Positions 1 through 6,489 of a DNA stretch of 12,435 nt are shown one piece after another. The stretch covers positions 1 to 12,435 of the forward strand of contig CAJFQR010000038.1 of assembly GCA_904419105.1 (NCBI GenBank), given 5' to 3'. Made by a program: the position numbers and the translations under genes. The notes below the pieces were generated by a model. The model was not told the DNA's origin. It saw only the letters and a program-made list of their open reading frames with translations, and searched no databases. This DNA comes from Candidatus Avimicrobium faecavium. Lineage in GTDB: Bacteria; Bacillota; Clostridia; Oscillospirales; Ruminococcaceae. Position 1 is the first letter of the stretch; each line of letters begins with the position of its first letter.

Positions 1-383
1 TGCTCGGCGCCGGCAACCTGGGCAAGGCCATCATCGGCAGCCTGGACTTCCGGGCGTCGGGCTTTGAGATGCTGGCCATCTTTGACACCAACGAGTGGAT
101 TGTAGGCAGCGAGATCAAGGAGTACCCGGTGCTCTCACTGGATAAGCTCGAGGAGTTCTGCCATCAGCACCACCCGGTGGCGGCGATCCTGTGCGTGCCC
201 AAGGAGGGGGCCGAGCAGATGGTGCCCCGGCTGGTGGAGCTCGGGGTGCGCTCCTTCCTAAACTTCTCCCACTATGACATCGACATCGACTACCAGAATG
301 TGGCGGTGGAGAATGTCTATCTGGCGGACAGCCTGATGACCCTCTCCTACAAGACCGCAGCTCTGGAGGAGGAACCCGATTGA
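1..383 (+). CDS. rex: Redox-sensing transcriptional repressor Rex (C-terminal part, 5' end outside window)
   Basis: The reading frame is open from base 3 to the TGA at 381-383, giving 126 residues. It begins inside the Rossmann-fold glycine motif (LGAGNLGKA, G-x-G-x-x-G). The acidic end of the second strand follows (AIFDTN), then the VPKEGAEQM helix, and finally the family's C-terminal signature around FLNFSHYD and VAVENVYLADSL, ending in the domain-swap helix (LSYKT). Rex proteins are about 210-220 residues, so the missing left part would hold the N-terminal winged helix that binds DNA. In Gram-positive anaerobes Rex senses the NADH/NAD+ ratio and represses NADH-reoxidising fermentation genes when NADH is low. 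A strong terminator follows within 4 bases of the stop, so rex ends its transcription unit here. Family assignment is firm; only the N-terminus is unseen. Confidence 0.93.
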   Translation, partial: LGAGNLGKAIIGSLDFRASGFEMLAIFDTNEWIVGSEIKEYPVLSLDKLEEFCHQHHPVAAILCVPKEGAEQMVPRLVELGVRSFLNFSHYDIDIDYQNVAVENVYLADSLMTLSYKTAALEEEPD

Positions 384-386
384 GTG

Positions 387-412
387 ACGCCCGGCCGGCC
401 CGGGCGTTTTTT
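387..412 (+). terminator. Intrinsic terminator of rex
   Basis: An eight-base-pair perfect GC-rich stem (ACGCCCGG at 387-394 with CCGGGCGT at 400-407), a five-base loop and a T run (407-412). It starts 4 bases after the rex stop codon. Confidence 0.9.
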
Positions 413-593
413 ATCGGGTGGTATCGAACAAACATTCCCTACAAGTTCCATTGTATTCGAAAATATGTTCTTTGTCAAGGGCAAAACCATCTCCCACCCA
501 GAATTTACAAATCGTTCATATATTGGAAGCAGGAGGGTGGTACTTTGGAGGTACATGGAGAAGATCTCGTGAATTTGGGAGGGAAAGAGACGA

Positions 594-1496
594 ATGGATA
601 TGAAAAAAATCGCGATACTTCTTTTGAGCGGAACGCTCTTACTTTCGTTGACCGGATGTGGTGCACCGGAAGGCGAGGACCTGTCCTCGTCGATCGCTTC
701 TGTGGTATCGGAAGAAAGTGAGCCGGAAGAGGCGCCGAGCACTGCACTGGATGAAGGATCCTCTACGGAAAGTGCAGACAGCAAGGCGGAGACCACCAGC
801 AGCGAAGCGGCCTCGACACCGGTGCCGGTGGTACCGCAGACGATGGACTTCCGGTGCAAGGTAGTCGACGAAGAGGGAAATCCCGCACCCAACATCATGG
901 TCGTTCTGTTTTCTTATGCTCCTACGGAGGTCCAGCCCGACCTCTATGATATGTTTACATCCGGGCAGAGCAATCAAGAGGGTTTGACGCCGCTTTTCGC
1001 CGATGTGCCGGTGGAAAAGATGCGTCTGGAAATGTCAAATCGATCGATCTCCCATTACGCGGAGAGCGGCCGTGAGGAAGAAATCTATATTTCGGCGGAA
1101 GAGGTGCTGGCCAGTGACGGGATATACACCATCGTCTGGCACGGAGAGAGCTACCGGGAGGCATCGGAGAAGTGCCCGGTGCAGATGGTGTTCCGTGTGG
1201 TGGACGGCGAGGGAAACCCGGTGCCCAATGCGGACATCACATTTTACTGCTCCCGGAACCCGGCCTTTGAGGGGACGGGCAAGGAGATCGAGACAGACCC
1301 GAACGAACCAAAGCTGACAGCCGGCGGCTGGACGGATGCGGACGGGCGGTACTTTTACGCCTTCCCGGATGAGAGTTCGGAGCACGGCCGGGACGGCTGG
1401 GGCTACTATGCCACGGCCACGCTGGACGGCAAGACGGCGGAAGGGGAGCTGATTGTGGACGGCGGCTACACCGAGCTGACATTGGTACTGGAATAA
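594..1496 (+). CDS. Lipoprotein with two tandem carboxypeptidase-regulatory/Ig-like domains
   Basis: 300 residues. A short basic start (MDMKK), a hydrophobic stretch and the lipobox LTGC at residues 19-22 mark a signal peptidase II lipoprotein with acylated Cys22. Residues about 24-83 form a Ser/Thr/Glu/Ala-rich, low-complexity spacer typical of surface lipoproteins. Two related modules follow, at about 84-183 and 196-300. Each opens with an alternating beta strand and the turn DEEGNPAPN or DGEGNPVPN, and the second has the classical TDADGRYFY strand-turn. These features fit the carboxypeptidase-regulatory/transthyretin-like beta-sandwich family. No catalytic motif is visible, so a binding or structural role outside the membrane is the most that can be inferred. 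The start at 594 is preferred because GGAGGG (578-583) lies 10 bases upstream; ATG 600 is an alternative. Terminators on both sides make it monocistronic. I recognised no specific named family. Confidence 0.85.
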   Translation: MDMKKIAILLLSGTLLLSLTGCGAPEGEDLSSSIASVVSEESEPEEAPSTALDEGSSTESADSKAETTSSEAASTPVPVVPQTMDFRCKVVDEEGNPAPNIMVVLFSYAPTEVQPDLYDMFTSGQSNQEGLTPLFADVPVEKMRLEMSNRSISHYAESGREEEIYISAEEVLASDGIYTIVWHGESYREASEKCPVQMVFRVVDGEGNPVPNADITFYCSRNPAFEGTGKEIETDPNEPKLTAGGWTDADGRYFYAFPDESSEHGRDGWGYYATATLDGKTAEGELIVDGGYTELTLVLE

Positions 1497-1498
1497 GT

Positions 1499-1533
1499 AA
1501 AATTCCCCGGCAGGGCGGCCGGGGAATTTTTTT
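1499..1533 (+). terminator. Intrinsic terminator of the lipoprotein gene
   Basis: A ten-base-pair perfect stem (AATTCCCCGG at 1501-1510 with CCGGGGAATT at 1519-1528), an eight-base loop and T's from 1527 to 1533. The AA at 1499-1500 can extend the stem. It begins 3 bases after the stop codon. Confidence 0.92.
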
Positions 1534-1594
1534 CCGGGAAACGGGCGGGGAGGGGCGGTAAAAAATCTTTCGGAAAGCGTTTATTTTTTTCGCC

Positions 1595-1622
1595 TTCTTT
1601 ATTCACATCTGGCCGCTATAAT
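1595..1622 (+). promoter_or_regulatory. Promoter of the UspA-like gene
   Basis: A perfect -10 box TATAAT at 1617-1622. The best -35 is only a weak TTCTTT at 1595-1600 with 16-base spacing, so the promoter may rely on an activator or on the AT-rich upstream DNA (1561-1600). The start site would be near 1629, about 46 bases before the ATG. The leader contains a small hairpin (GTCCA...TGGAC, 1638-1658). Confidence 0.6.
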
Positions 1623-1674
1623 AGAGACAGAACAAGGGTCCACCTGTCCGCTCTGGACAAGAAAGGAGAAGACC

Positions 1675-2100
1675 ATGGACTATACCACTGTCAGCATGCA
1701 GCCGCCCCGCCGGCAGACGCTGGTGCTGGTCACCGATCAGCTCAGCTGCGGGCGCATCATCAAGGCGGGCCAGACCATCGCCGGTATCACACACACCCAG
1801 CTGCGGGTGTTCCATGTGAGCCGGGAATCCCATGCCGGGGATCCGGTGGCGCTGCAGTATCTCTACGACACCGCCCGGGAGCACGGGTCGGTGCTGGAGA
1901 TCGTCTACCGGGAGGACTTTGGCGCCGCGCTGCGGGAGGCCATTGCCGAGGGCAACACGGTGAATGTCATCACCGGCGAACCCGGAGACGCCGACTCGGT
2001 GCTCTATGAGCTGTGGGAGGAGTTCCCGCAGGTTCGCTTTTTCACCACCGACGCCGAGGGGCATCTGCAGCAGGCCGACCCGGTCCGGGTGGCCGACTGA
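1675..2100 (+). CDS. Small UspA-like (universal stress protein fold) protein
   Basis: 141 residues, no signal peptide or membrane segment, so cytoplasmic. The order of elements fits a UspA/KdpD-type alpha/beta nucleotide-binding-like fold: strand TLVLVTD (about 15-21), helix with Ser-Cys-Gly-Arg-Ile-Ile, strand LRVFHV (about 43-48), helix DPVALQYLYDTAREHG, strand VLEIVYRED, helix AALREAIAEGN, strand VNVITGE and a C-terminal strand VRFFTT. The glycine-rich ATP motif of ATP-binding Usp proteins (G-2x-G-9x-G-S/T) is not visible after the VITG strand, so nucleotide binding is doubtful. The start is well supported: AAAGGAG (1662-1667) lies 7 bases upstream. It has its own promoter and terminator and converges on thrS, so context says nothing about partners. 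Fold assignment is moderate; cellular role unknown. Confidence 0.7.
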   Translation: MDYTTVSMQPPRRQTLVLVTDQLSCGRIIKAGQTIAGITHTQLRVFHVSRESHAGDPVALQYLYDTAREHGSVLEIVYREDFGAALREAIAEGNTVNVITGEPGDADSVLYELWEEFPQVRFFTTDAEGHLQQADPVRVAD

Positions 2101-2118
2101 TACGAACCGAAGAAAACC

Positions 2119-2145
2119 AGCGGTCCCTGCCGGGGCCGCTTTTTT
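2119..2145 (+). terminator. Intrinsic terminator of the UspA-like gene
   Basis: Nine-base-pair stem AGCGGTCCC (2119-2127) with GGGGCCGCT (2132-2140), including one T-G wobble, a TGCC loop and a T run (2140-2145). It starts 18 bases after the stop codon. Confidence 0.88.
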
Positions 2146-2151
2146 GTGCGC

Positions 2152-2187
2152 AAAAACCAGCCCCTTCCAGGCGGGAAGGGGCTGGTT
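2152..2187 (-). terminator. Intrinsic terminator of thrS
   Basis: A perfect 14-base-pair stem (2155-2168 with 2174-2187) and a five-base loop. Read on the minus strand it ends in a T run (the A's at 2152-2156). It lies 17 bases past the thrS stop and back to back with the terminator of the convergent UspA-like gene. Confidence 0.9.
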
Positions 2188-2204
2188 TGATGTGTTGGAA
2201 TTAT

Positions 2205-4130
2205 TTACTTGGTCTCAAAGACCGACTCGAGGGAGCGGGAGGCGATCTCCTCCTGGGCCCTGGCCAGGAAGGCGGCGGGCTCCATAACGCCCAGGTCGCC
2301 GCCGGCACGGGAGCGGACTGCCACGGTGCCGTTTTCGATCTCCTTGTCGCCGACAACCAGCATGTAGGGGATCTTCATCATCTGGGCCTCGCGGATCTTG
2401 TAGCCCATCTTCTCGCTGCGGTCATCGACCTCGCAGCGCAGGCCGGCAGCGTGCAGCTGATCGCGGATCTGGCCGGCGTACTCGAGGTGACGCTCGGAGA
2501 CGGGGATCACCTTGACCTGGACCGGAGCCAGCCACAGCGGGAAGGCACCGGCAAACTGCTCGATCAGGATGCCGATGAAGCGCTCGATGGAGCCGAAGGC
2601 GGTGCGGTGGATCATGACCGGACGGTGCTTTTCGCCGTCGGCGCCGACATAGGTCATGTCAAAGCGTTCGGGCATCTGGAAGTCCAGCTGGCAGGTGCCG
2701 CACTGCCAGGTGCGGCCGATGCAGTCCTTCAGGTGGAAGTCGATCTTCGGGCCGTAGAAGGCGCCGTCGCCCTCGTTGACCTTGTAGGGCTTGCCGTTGG
2801 CCTCGAGGGCCTCCCGCAGGGCGTTGGTGGCCATCTCCCAGTCCTCATCGCTGCCCATCGAATCCTCCGGGCGGGTGGAGAGCTCGAGCATGTACTCAAA
2901 GCCGAAGACCTTGTAGATGCTGTCGATCAGCTTGATGACGCCGAGGATCTCGCTCTTGATCTGCTCCGGAGTGCAGAAGATGTGGGCATCGTCCTGGGTG
3001 AAGCAGCGCACCCGCATCAGGCCGTGCAGCGCGCCGGAGAGCTCGTGGCGGTGTACCACGCCGAGCTCGCCCATGCGGATCGGCAGGTCGCGGTAGGAGT
3101 GGGGCTTGCGCTTGTAGATCAGGATACCGCCGGGGCAGTTCATCGGCTTAATGCAGTAGTCCTCATCGTCGATGACGGTGGTGTACATATTGTCCTTGTA
3201 ATGGTCCCAGTGGCCGGAGTTCTCCCACAGGCGGCGGGCCATGATCTGGGGGGTGCGCACCTCCACATAGCCGGCCTTCTCATGCAGGCCGCGCCAGAAC
3301 TTCTCCAGCTCGTTGCGGACGACCATGCCGTTGGGCAGGAAGGCCGGGAAGCCCGGGCCCTCGTCGAAGATGTCGAAGAGGTCCAGCTCCTTGCCGAGCT
3401 TGCGGTGGTCGCGCTTTTTGGCCTCCTCCATCATCGTCAGGTAGGCGTCCAGCTCGCTCTGCTTCGGGTAGGCCACGCCGTAGACGCGGCAGAGCATCTT
3501 GTTCTCCGCATCGCCGCGCCAATAGGCGCCGGTGGTCTGGGTCAGCTTGACCGCCTTGACCCGGCCGGTGTCCGGCAGATGGGGGCCGGCGCAGAGGTCG
3601 GTGAACTCGCCCTGCTTGTAGAAGGATACCTTGGCGCCGCCCTCGGCGTGCTCGGCGATGAGCTCCAGCTTGTAGGGCTCCTCAGCCATGAGCTGCTCGG
3701 CCTCGGCCTTGTCCAGCTCAAAGCGCTCGATGGGGTAGGCCTCCTTGACGATCTTGTGCATCTCGGCCTCGAGCTTGGCCAGCTCCTCCGGGCCGAAGGC
3801 CGGCTCGACATCGATGTCGTAGTAGAAGCCGTCATCGATGGCCGGGCCGATGGCCAGCTTGGCCTGGGGGTAGAGGCGCTTGACCGCCTGGGCCAGGATG
3901 TGGGAGGCGGTGTGATTGAAGGCCTTCTTGCCGTCCGGGTCCTCAAAGGTCAGGATCTCCAGGGCGCAGTCGGCGTCCAGAACGGTGCGCAGGTCGCAGA
4001 CCTCGCCGTTTACCCTGGCGGCACAGGCGGCCTTGTAGAGGCCGGCGCCGAGCTCCTTGGCGACATCCATCACGGATACGCCCGCTTCAAACTCCTTGAC
4101 GGAGCCATCTTTCAGTGTGACATGGATCAT
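2205..4130 (-). CDS. thrS: Threonine--tRNA ligase
   Basis: 641 residues, the usual full length. It charges tRNA-Thr with threonine in the cytoplasm and hydrolyses mischarged Ser-tRNA-Thr. Domains in order: TGS (about 1-62); editing domain with zinc-site-like residues His73 and His77 (HTASH), Cys180 and His184 (CAGPH); class II catalytic core from about 245 to 535; C-terminal anticodon-binding domain from about 536. The catalytic zinc ligands are all present: Cys332 (NCPGG), His383 (DDAH) and His508 (MIHR). Motif 2 is RHELSGALHG and motif 3 lies in HRTAFGSIERFIG. The frame is open further upstream to 4412, but that stretch is the T-box leader. The start at 4130 is set by AAAGGAGAG (4138-4146), 7 bases away, and by the conserved N-terminus MIHVTLKDGS. 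Transcription is probably induced by uncharged tRNA-Thr through the T-box. Confidence 0.98.
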   Translation of the reverse strand: MIHVTLKDGSVKEFEAGVSVMDVAKELGAGLYKAACAARVNGEVCDLRTVLDADCALEILTFEDPDGKKAFNHTASHILAQAVKRLYPQAKLAIGPAIDDGFYYDIDVEPAFGPEELAKLEAEMHKIVKEAYPIERFELDKAEAEQLMAEEPYKLELIAEHAEGGAKVSFYKQGEFTDLCAGPHLPDTGRVKAVKLTQTTGAYWRGDAENKMLCRVYGVAYPKQSELDAYLTMMEEAKKRDHRKLGKELDLFDIFDEGPGFPAFLPNGMVVRNELEKFWRGLHEKAGYVEVRTPQIMARRLWENSGHWDHYKDNMYTTVIDDEDYCIKPMNCPGGILIYKRKPHSYRDLPIRMGELGVVHRHELSGALHGLMRVRCFTQDDAHIFCTPEQIKSEILGVIKLIDSIYKVFGFEYMLELSTRPEDSMGSDEDWEMATNALREALEANGKPYKVNEGDGAFYGPKIDFHLKDCIGRTWQCGTCQLDFQMPERFDMTYVGADGEKHRPVMIHRTAFGSIERFIGILIEQFAGAFPLWLAPVQVKVIPVSERHLEYAGQIRDQLHAAGLRCEVDDRSEKMGYKIREAQMMKIPYMLVVGDKEIENGTVAVRSRAGGDLGVMEPAAFLARAQEEIASRSLESVFETK

Positions 4131-4172
4131 GATGCTTCTCTCCTTTAAGAAAATTTCCGCCGTGCGGATATG

Positions 4173-4444
4173 AAAAAAGCTCCACCCCAAAGTACGGGGT
4201 GAAGCTGAAAACTCCACGGTTCCACCCGAATTGCAGGGCCTGACGCCCCGCCGCTCGATGGAAGGATAACGCATTCCACGCGGCGCGTTTTGGGATCGTT
4301 CCTTGGACACGCATTCCGAGGCGGTACCCCTTCCCCCTTGGTTCCAGGCCGCTTTCAGCCGGCGGCGGCCCTCTCTGACGGAACACCCTGGAGGCGGGTT
4401 CCTCTTCAACAATTTAATCGATGTTCAGTTTGGGATCTTGCTAT
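4173..4444 (-). promoter_or_regulatory. T-box riboswitch of thrS (threonine specifier)
   Basis: Read on the minus strand, the leader carries the T-box sequence GGGTGGAACCGTGG (4214-4227), close to the family consensus, whose bulge pairs with the free CCA end of uncharged tRNA. Directly downstream is the regulatory terminator: an 11-base stem (4196-4206 with 4178-4188, one mismatch) followed by a T run (4173-4178). Upstream lie the stem I elements: an AGAGAGG motif (4370-4376), an apical hairpin region, and an internal loop between GAGG and CCTC segments holding ACC (4323-4325), a threonine codon. This matches thrS as the downstream gene. With uncharged tRNA-Thr bound, the antiterminator would form and thrS would be transcribed. 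The 5' end is inferred from the promoter; exact stem I pairing was drawn by eye. Confidence 0.93.
4178..4206 (-). terminator. Regulatory (attenuator) terminator within the thrS T-box
   Basis: AGCTTCACCCC and GGGGTGGAGCT (minus strand) form the stem with a seven-base loop. Six T's follow on the minus strand (4173-4178). Competing pairing with the T-box sequence at 4214-4227 would make the antiterminator. Confidence 0.88.
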
Positions 4445-4450
4445 GCCCTT

Positions 4451-4479
4451 ATCTTAGCACCCCGGCGGACAGTTGTCAA
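4451..4479 (-). promoter_or_regulatory. Sigma-A promoter of thrS
   Basis: On the minus strand: consensus TTGACA (4474-4479), a 17-base spacer and TAAGAT (4451-4456). The start site would be near 4444, just upstream of the T-box. Confidence 0.85.
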
Positions 4480-4530
4480 TACCACGGCGACGAAAGTTTT
4501 TTCCTCCCGGCAAAGCGGCTCCCGGAGCGG

Positions 4531-4558
4531 CCCGGCGGCGCACGGCGGTGCCGCCGGG
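4531..4558. repeat. GC-rich inverted repeat between the divergent thrS and rny promoters
   Basis: CCCGGCGGC (4531-4539) and GCCGCCGGG (4550-4558) form a nine-base-pair perfect stem. It lies between the two outward-facing -35 boxes, so neither mRNA should contain it, and no T run follows on either strand. Role unknown. A-tracts (about 4494-4502 and 4561-4567) flank it and could act as upstream promoter elements. Confidence 0.5.
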
Positions 4559-4591
4559 TAGAAAAAAGTCCCGTTTCGGGCAGATTCGTCC

Positions 4592-4634
4592 TTGACAGAT
4601 GTCCGGCAGTTCTATAAAATAAAAATGATATAAT
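4592..4634 (+). promoter_or_regulatory. Promoter(s) of rny
   Basis: TTGACA at 4592-4597 is 17 bases from TAAAAT (4615-4620), a good sigma-A promoter. Overlapping it is an extended -10 element, TGATATAAT (4626-4634), which would start RNA near 4641. Sequence alone does not say which is used; both would transcribe the structured leader. Confidence 0.82.
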
Positions 4635-4640
4635 ATTTTT

Positions 4641-4887
4641 CTATAACCCAGATGGTTCGGGCGAGGGCGCACCCCTCCCTACGGTTATATATAGGAGACA
4701 GCTGCACAAAGATCCCGTTGGCCGGCGGCCAGCCTTTTTTGACATGGGCAAGTTCTGCCCAGCTGCCTCCTGGACGAATATTATCGATCGATCTGGGGCC
4801 GTAGCAATACGGCCTCTCTGCACCCACCGCACATTTCCCAACTTAAACTTATTCCGAACAAAGGACGAAAGGAGGTCTGACGGGGCT
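4641..4887 (+). promoter_or_regulatory. Long structured 5' leader of rny, possibly including a small RNA or attenuator
   Basis: About 247 untranslated bases with several hairpins. (a) ATAACC (4643-4648) pairs with GGTTAT (4683-4688), enclosing GAGGG/CCCTC (4663-4667 with 4673-4677). (b) A terminator-like hairpin with six T's lies at 4717-4740. (c) TGGGCA/TGCCCA (4745-4750 with 4756-4761) has a five-base loop. (d) GGAGACAGCT (4694-4703) can pair with AGCTGCCTCC (4761-4770), one mismatch, enclosing b and c. (e) GGCCGTA/TACGGCC (4797-4803 with 4808-4814) has a GCAA tetraloop. The ribosome site AAAGGAGG is at 4868-4875. It matches no riboswitch or 6S/SRP consensus I can recall. The hairpins are visible; autoregulation or ligand control is inference. 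Confidence 0.6.
4717..4740 (+). terminator. Intrinsic terminator-like hairpin inside the rny leader
   Basis: GTTGGCC (4717-4723) pairs with GGCCAGC (4727-4733), with one T-G wobble and a GGC loop. One C and then six T's (4735-4740) follow. It lies about 100 bases after the promoter and 147 before the rny start. It could end a short independent RNA or attenuate rny. Confidence 0.72.
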
Positions 4888-6432
4888 ATGAAAGAGATCC
4901 TGATCCCGCTGGTCACCCTGGTGATCGGCCTTGTGGTCGCATTCCCCGCGGGCATCTTCTACCGCAAGCGGGTGGCCGAGGCCGAACTCGGCTCCGCCGA
5001 AGAGGAGGCCAAGCGTGTCCTCAGCGACGCCATCAAAACCGCTGAGACCAAGAAGAGAGAGGCCCTTGTCGAGGCCAAGGACGAGATCTTCAAGCTGCGC
5101 AGCGATGCGGACAAGGAGATCAAGGACCGCCGCAATGAGGTGACCCGGCAGGAGCGCCGGATCCTCCAGCGGGAGGAGAGCCTGGACAAAAAGACGGAAA
5201 ACCTGGAGAAGAAGGAGGAGCAGCTCTCCCAGAAGATCCGGGAGGCGGAGGACCGGCTGGCGGACGCCGAGGCGGTCAAGAAGCAGCAGCTTGAGGAGCT
5301 GGAGCGCATCAGCGGCTACACCGCCGACCAGGCCAAGGAGCACCTGCTCCAGAGCCTGGAGAACGAGCTCACCCACGAAAAGGCGCTGCGCATCACCCAG
5401 ATCGAGGCCCGCCTGAAGGACGAGGCCGACCAGAAGGCCAGGGAGATTATCGCCGGCGCCATCCAGCGCTGTGCCTCCGACTATGTCTCGGAGGTCACCG
5501 TCTCGGTGGTGCCGCTGCCCAACGACGAGATGAAGGGCCGTATCATCGGCCGGGAAGGCCGCAACATCCGCGCGCTGGAGAACCTGACCGGCGTGGACCT
5601 GATCATCGACGATACCCCCGAGGCTATCACCCTCTCCAGCCACGACCCGGTGCGCCGGGAGGTGGCGCGCATCGCCCTCGAGCGGCTGATCCAGGACGGG
5701 CGTATCCACCCGGCCCGCATCGAGGAGATGGTGGAGAAGGCCAAGCGCGAGGTGGACAACAAGATCAAGCAGGACGGCGAACGGGCCGTGGCCGAGGCCG
5801 GTATCCACAACATCCATCCGGAGCTGGTCCGGCTGCTGGGCCGGATGCGCTATCGCTCCAGTTATGGGCAGAATGTGCTTGAGCACTCGCTGGAGGTCTC
5901 CCACCTGGCGGGTATGATGGCCGCCGAACTCGGTGCCGATGTCAAGACTGCCCGGCGGGCTGGCCTGCTGCATGACATCGGCAAGGCTCTGACCCATGAG
6001 ATCGAGGGCAGCCATGTGCAGATCGGCGTCGATGTGGCCCGAAAGTACAAGGAGAGCCCGGAGGTCATCCATGCCATCGAGGCTCACCACAACGATGTGG
6101 AGCCCCGTACCATCGTTGCCGCACTGGTCCAGGCGGCGGACGCCATCTCGGCAGCCCGGCCCGGCGCCCGGCGGGAGAATGTGGAGAGCTATATCAAGCG
6201 TCTGGAAAAGCTCGAGGAGATTGCCAAGAGCTTTGACGGGGTAGAGAGCTGCTACGCCATCCAGGCCGGCCGCGAGATCCGCATCATGATCAAACCGGAG
6301 GTCATCAGCGACGACCGGATGCCGGTGGTTGCCCGGGAGATCGTCCAGAAGATCGAGAGCGAGATGGAGTATCCCGGCCAGATCAAGGTCAACCTGATCC
6401 GGGAGACCCGGTCGGTGGACTTCGCCAAGTAA
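4888..6432 (+). CDS. rny: Ribonuclease Y
   Basis: 514 residues, typical of the family. RNase Y is the membrane-anchored endoribonuclease that starts mRNA decay in many Gram-positives, taking the place of E. coli RNase E. Residues about 4-24 form one N-terminal membrane helix. About 28-190 is a highly charged Glu/Lys/Arg-rich coiled coil. The KH RNA-binding domain has its GRIIGREGRN loop at 217-226. The HD phosphohydrolase domain carries His362-Asp363 (LLHDIGKAL), with further conserved histidines near 399-401 (EAHHNDVEP). The C-terminus, with RETRSVDFAK, is the family's conserved tail. The frame is open back to 4744, but that part is leader. ATG 4888 begins at the conserved membrane helix; AAAGGAGG (4868-4875) is 12 bases upstream, slightly long. 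It is monocistronic, with a terminator 28 bases past the stop. Confidence 0.97.
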   Translation: MKEILIPLVTLVIGLVVAFPAGIFYRKRVAEAELGSAEEEAKRVLSDAIKTAETKKREALVEAKDEIFKLRSDADKEIKDRRNEVTRQERRILQREESLDKKTENLEKKEEQLSQKIREAEDRLADAEAVKKQQLEELERISGYTADQAKEHLLQSLENELTHEKALRITQIEARLKDEADQKAREIIAGAIQRCASDYVSEVTVSVVPLPNDEMKGRIIGREGRNIRALENLTGVDLIIDDTPEAITLSSHDPVRREVARIALERLIQDGRIHPARIEEMVEKAKREVDNKIKQDGERAVAEAGIHNIHPELVRLLGRMRYRSSYGQNVLEHSLEVSHLAGMMAAELGADVKTARRAGLLHDIGKALTHEIEGSHVQIGVDVARKYKESPEVIHAIEAHHNDVEPRTIVAALVQAADAISAARPGARRENVESYIKRLEKLEEIAKSFDGVESCYAIQAGREIRIMIKPEVISDDRMPVVAREIVQKIESEMEYPGQIKVNLIRETRSVDFAK

Positions 6433-6460
6433 ACAGTTTTTTCCGGCTTGACCCGGATGA

Positions 6461-6489
6461 GAGGACGCCCTTTGGGCGTCTTCTTTTTT
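6461..6489 (+). terminator. Intrinsic terminator of rny
   Basis: GAGGACGCCC (6461-6470) and GGGCGTCTTC (6474-6483) pair over ten bases with one G-T wobble and a TTT loop. A T run follows at 6484-6489. Confidence 0.9.

Noticed and set aside
535..552. A second T-box-like stretch, GGGTGGTACTTT, before the lipoprotein gene
   Set aside because: Only the first part resembles the T-box; the CCGCG half is missing, no terminator follows, and the downstream gene is not an amino-acid gene.
555..572. A five-codon leader peptide (MEKIS) after GGAGG upstream of the lipoprotein
   Set aside because: Too short to separate from chance, with no regulatory codons and no attenuator after it.
384..593. A promoter for the lipoprotein gene
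   Set aside because: AT-rich candidates (TTGTCA at 472, TTTACA at 504, TATATT at 519) do not pair at a proper spacing, so no confident promoter was called.
1602..1607. TTCACA as half of a Rex operator near the UspA-like promoter
   Set aside because: The matching TTGTGA half at the correct spacing is absent.
2013..4148. A 711-codon open frame on the plus strand opposite thrS
   Set aside because: It is the antisense shadow of thrS in GC-rich DNA: the protein is a repetitive Leu/Ala/Gly/Asp/His mix without recognisable motifs, and thrS is certain.
4131..4412. N-terminal extension of thrS to 4412
   Set aside because: This stretch is the T-box leader and terminator, and the conserved ThrRS start with its ribosome site is at 4130.
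4744..4887. N-terminal extension of rny to 4744
   Set aside because: There is no ribosome site for 4744, the residues match no RNase Y N-terminus, and the stretch holds RNA hairpins.
4641..4887. 6S RNA, SRP RNA or a known riboswitch (ZTP, fluoride, c-di-GMP, SAM, TPP) in the rny leader
   Set aside because: None of the conserved core sequences I know for these classes could be found; a covariance model search would settle it.
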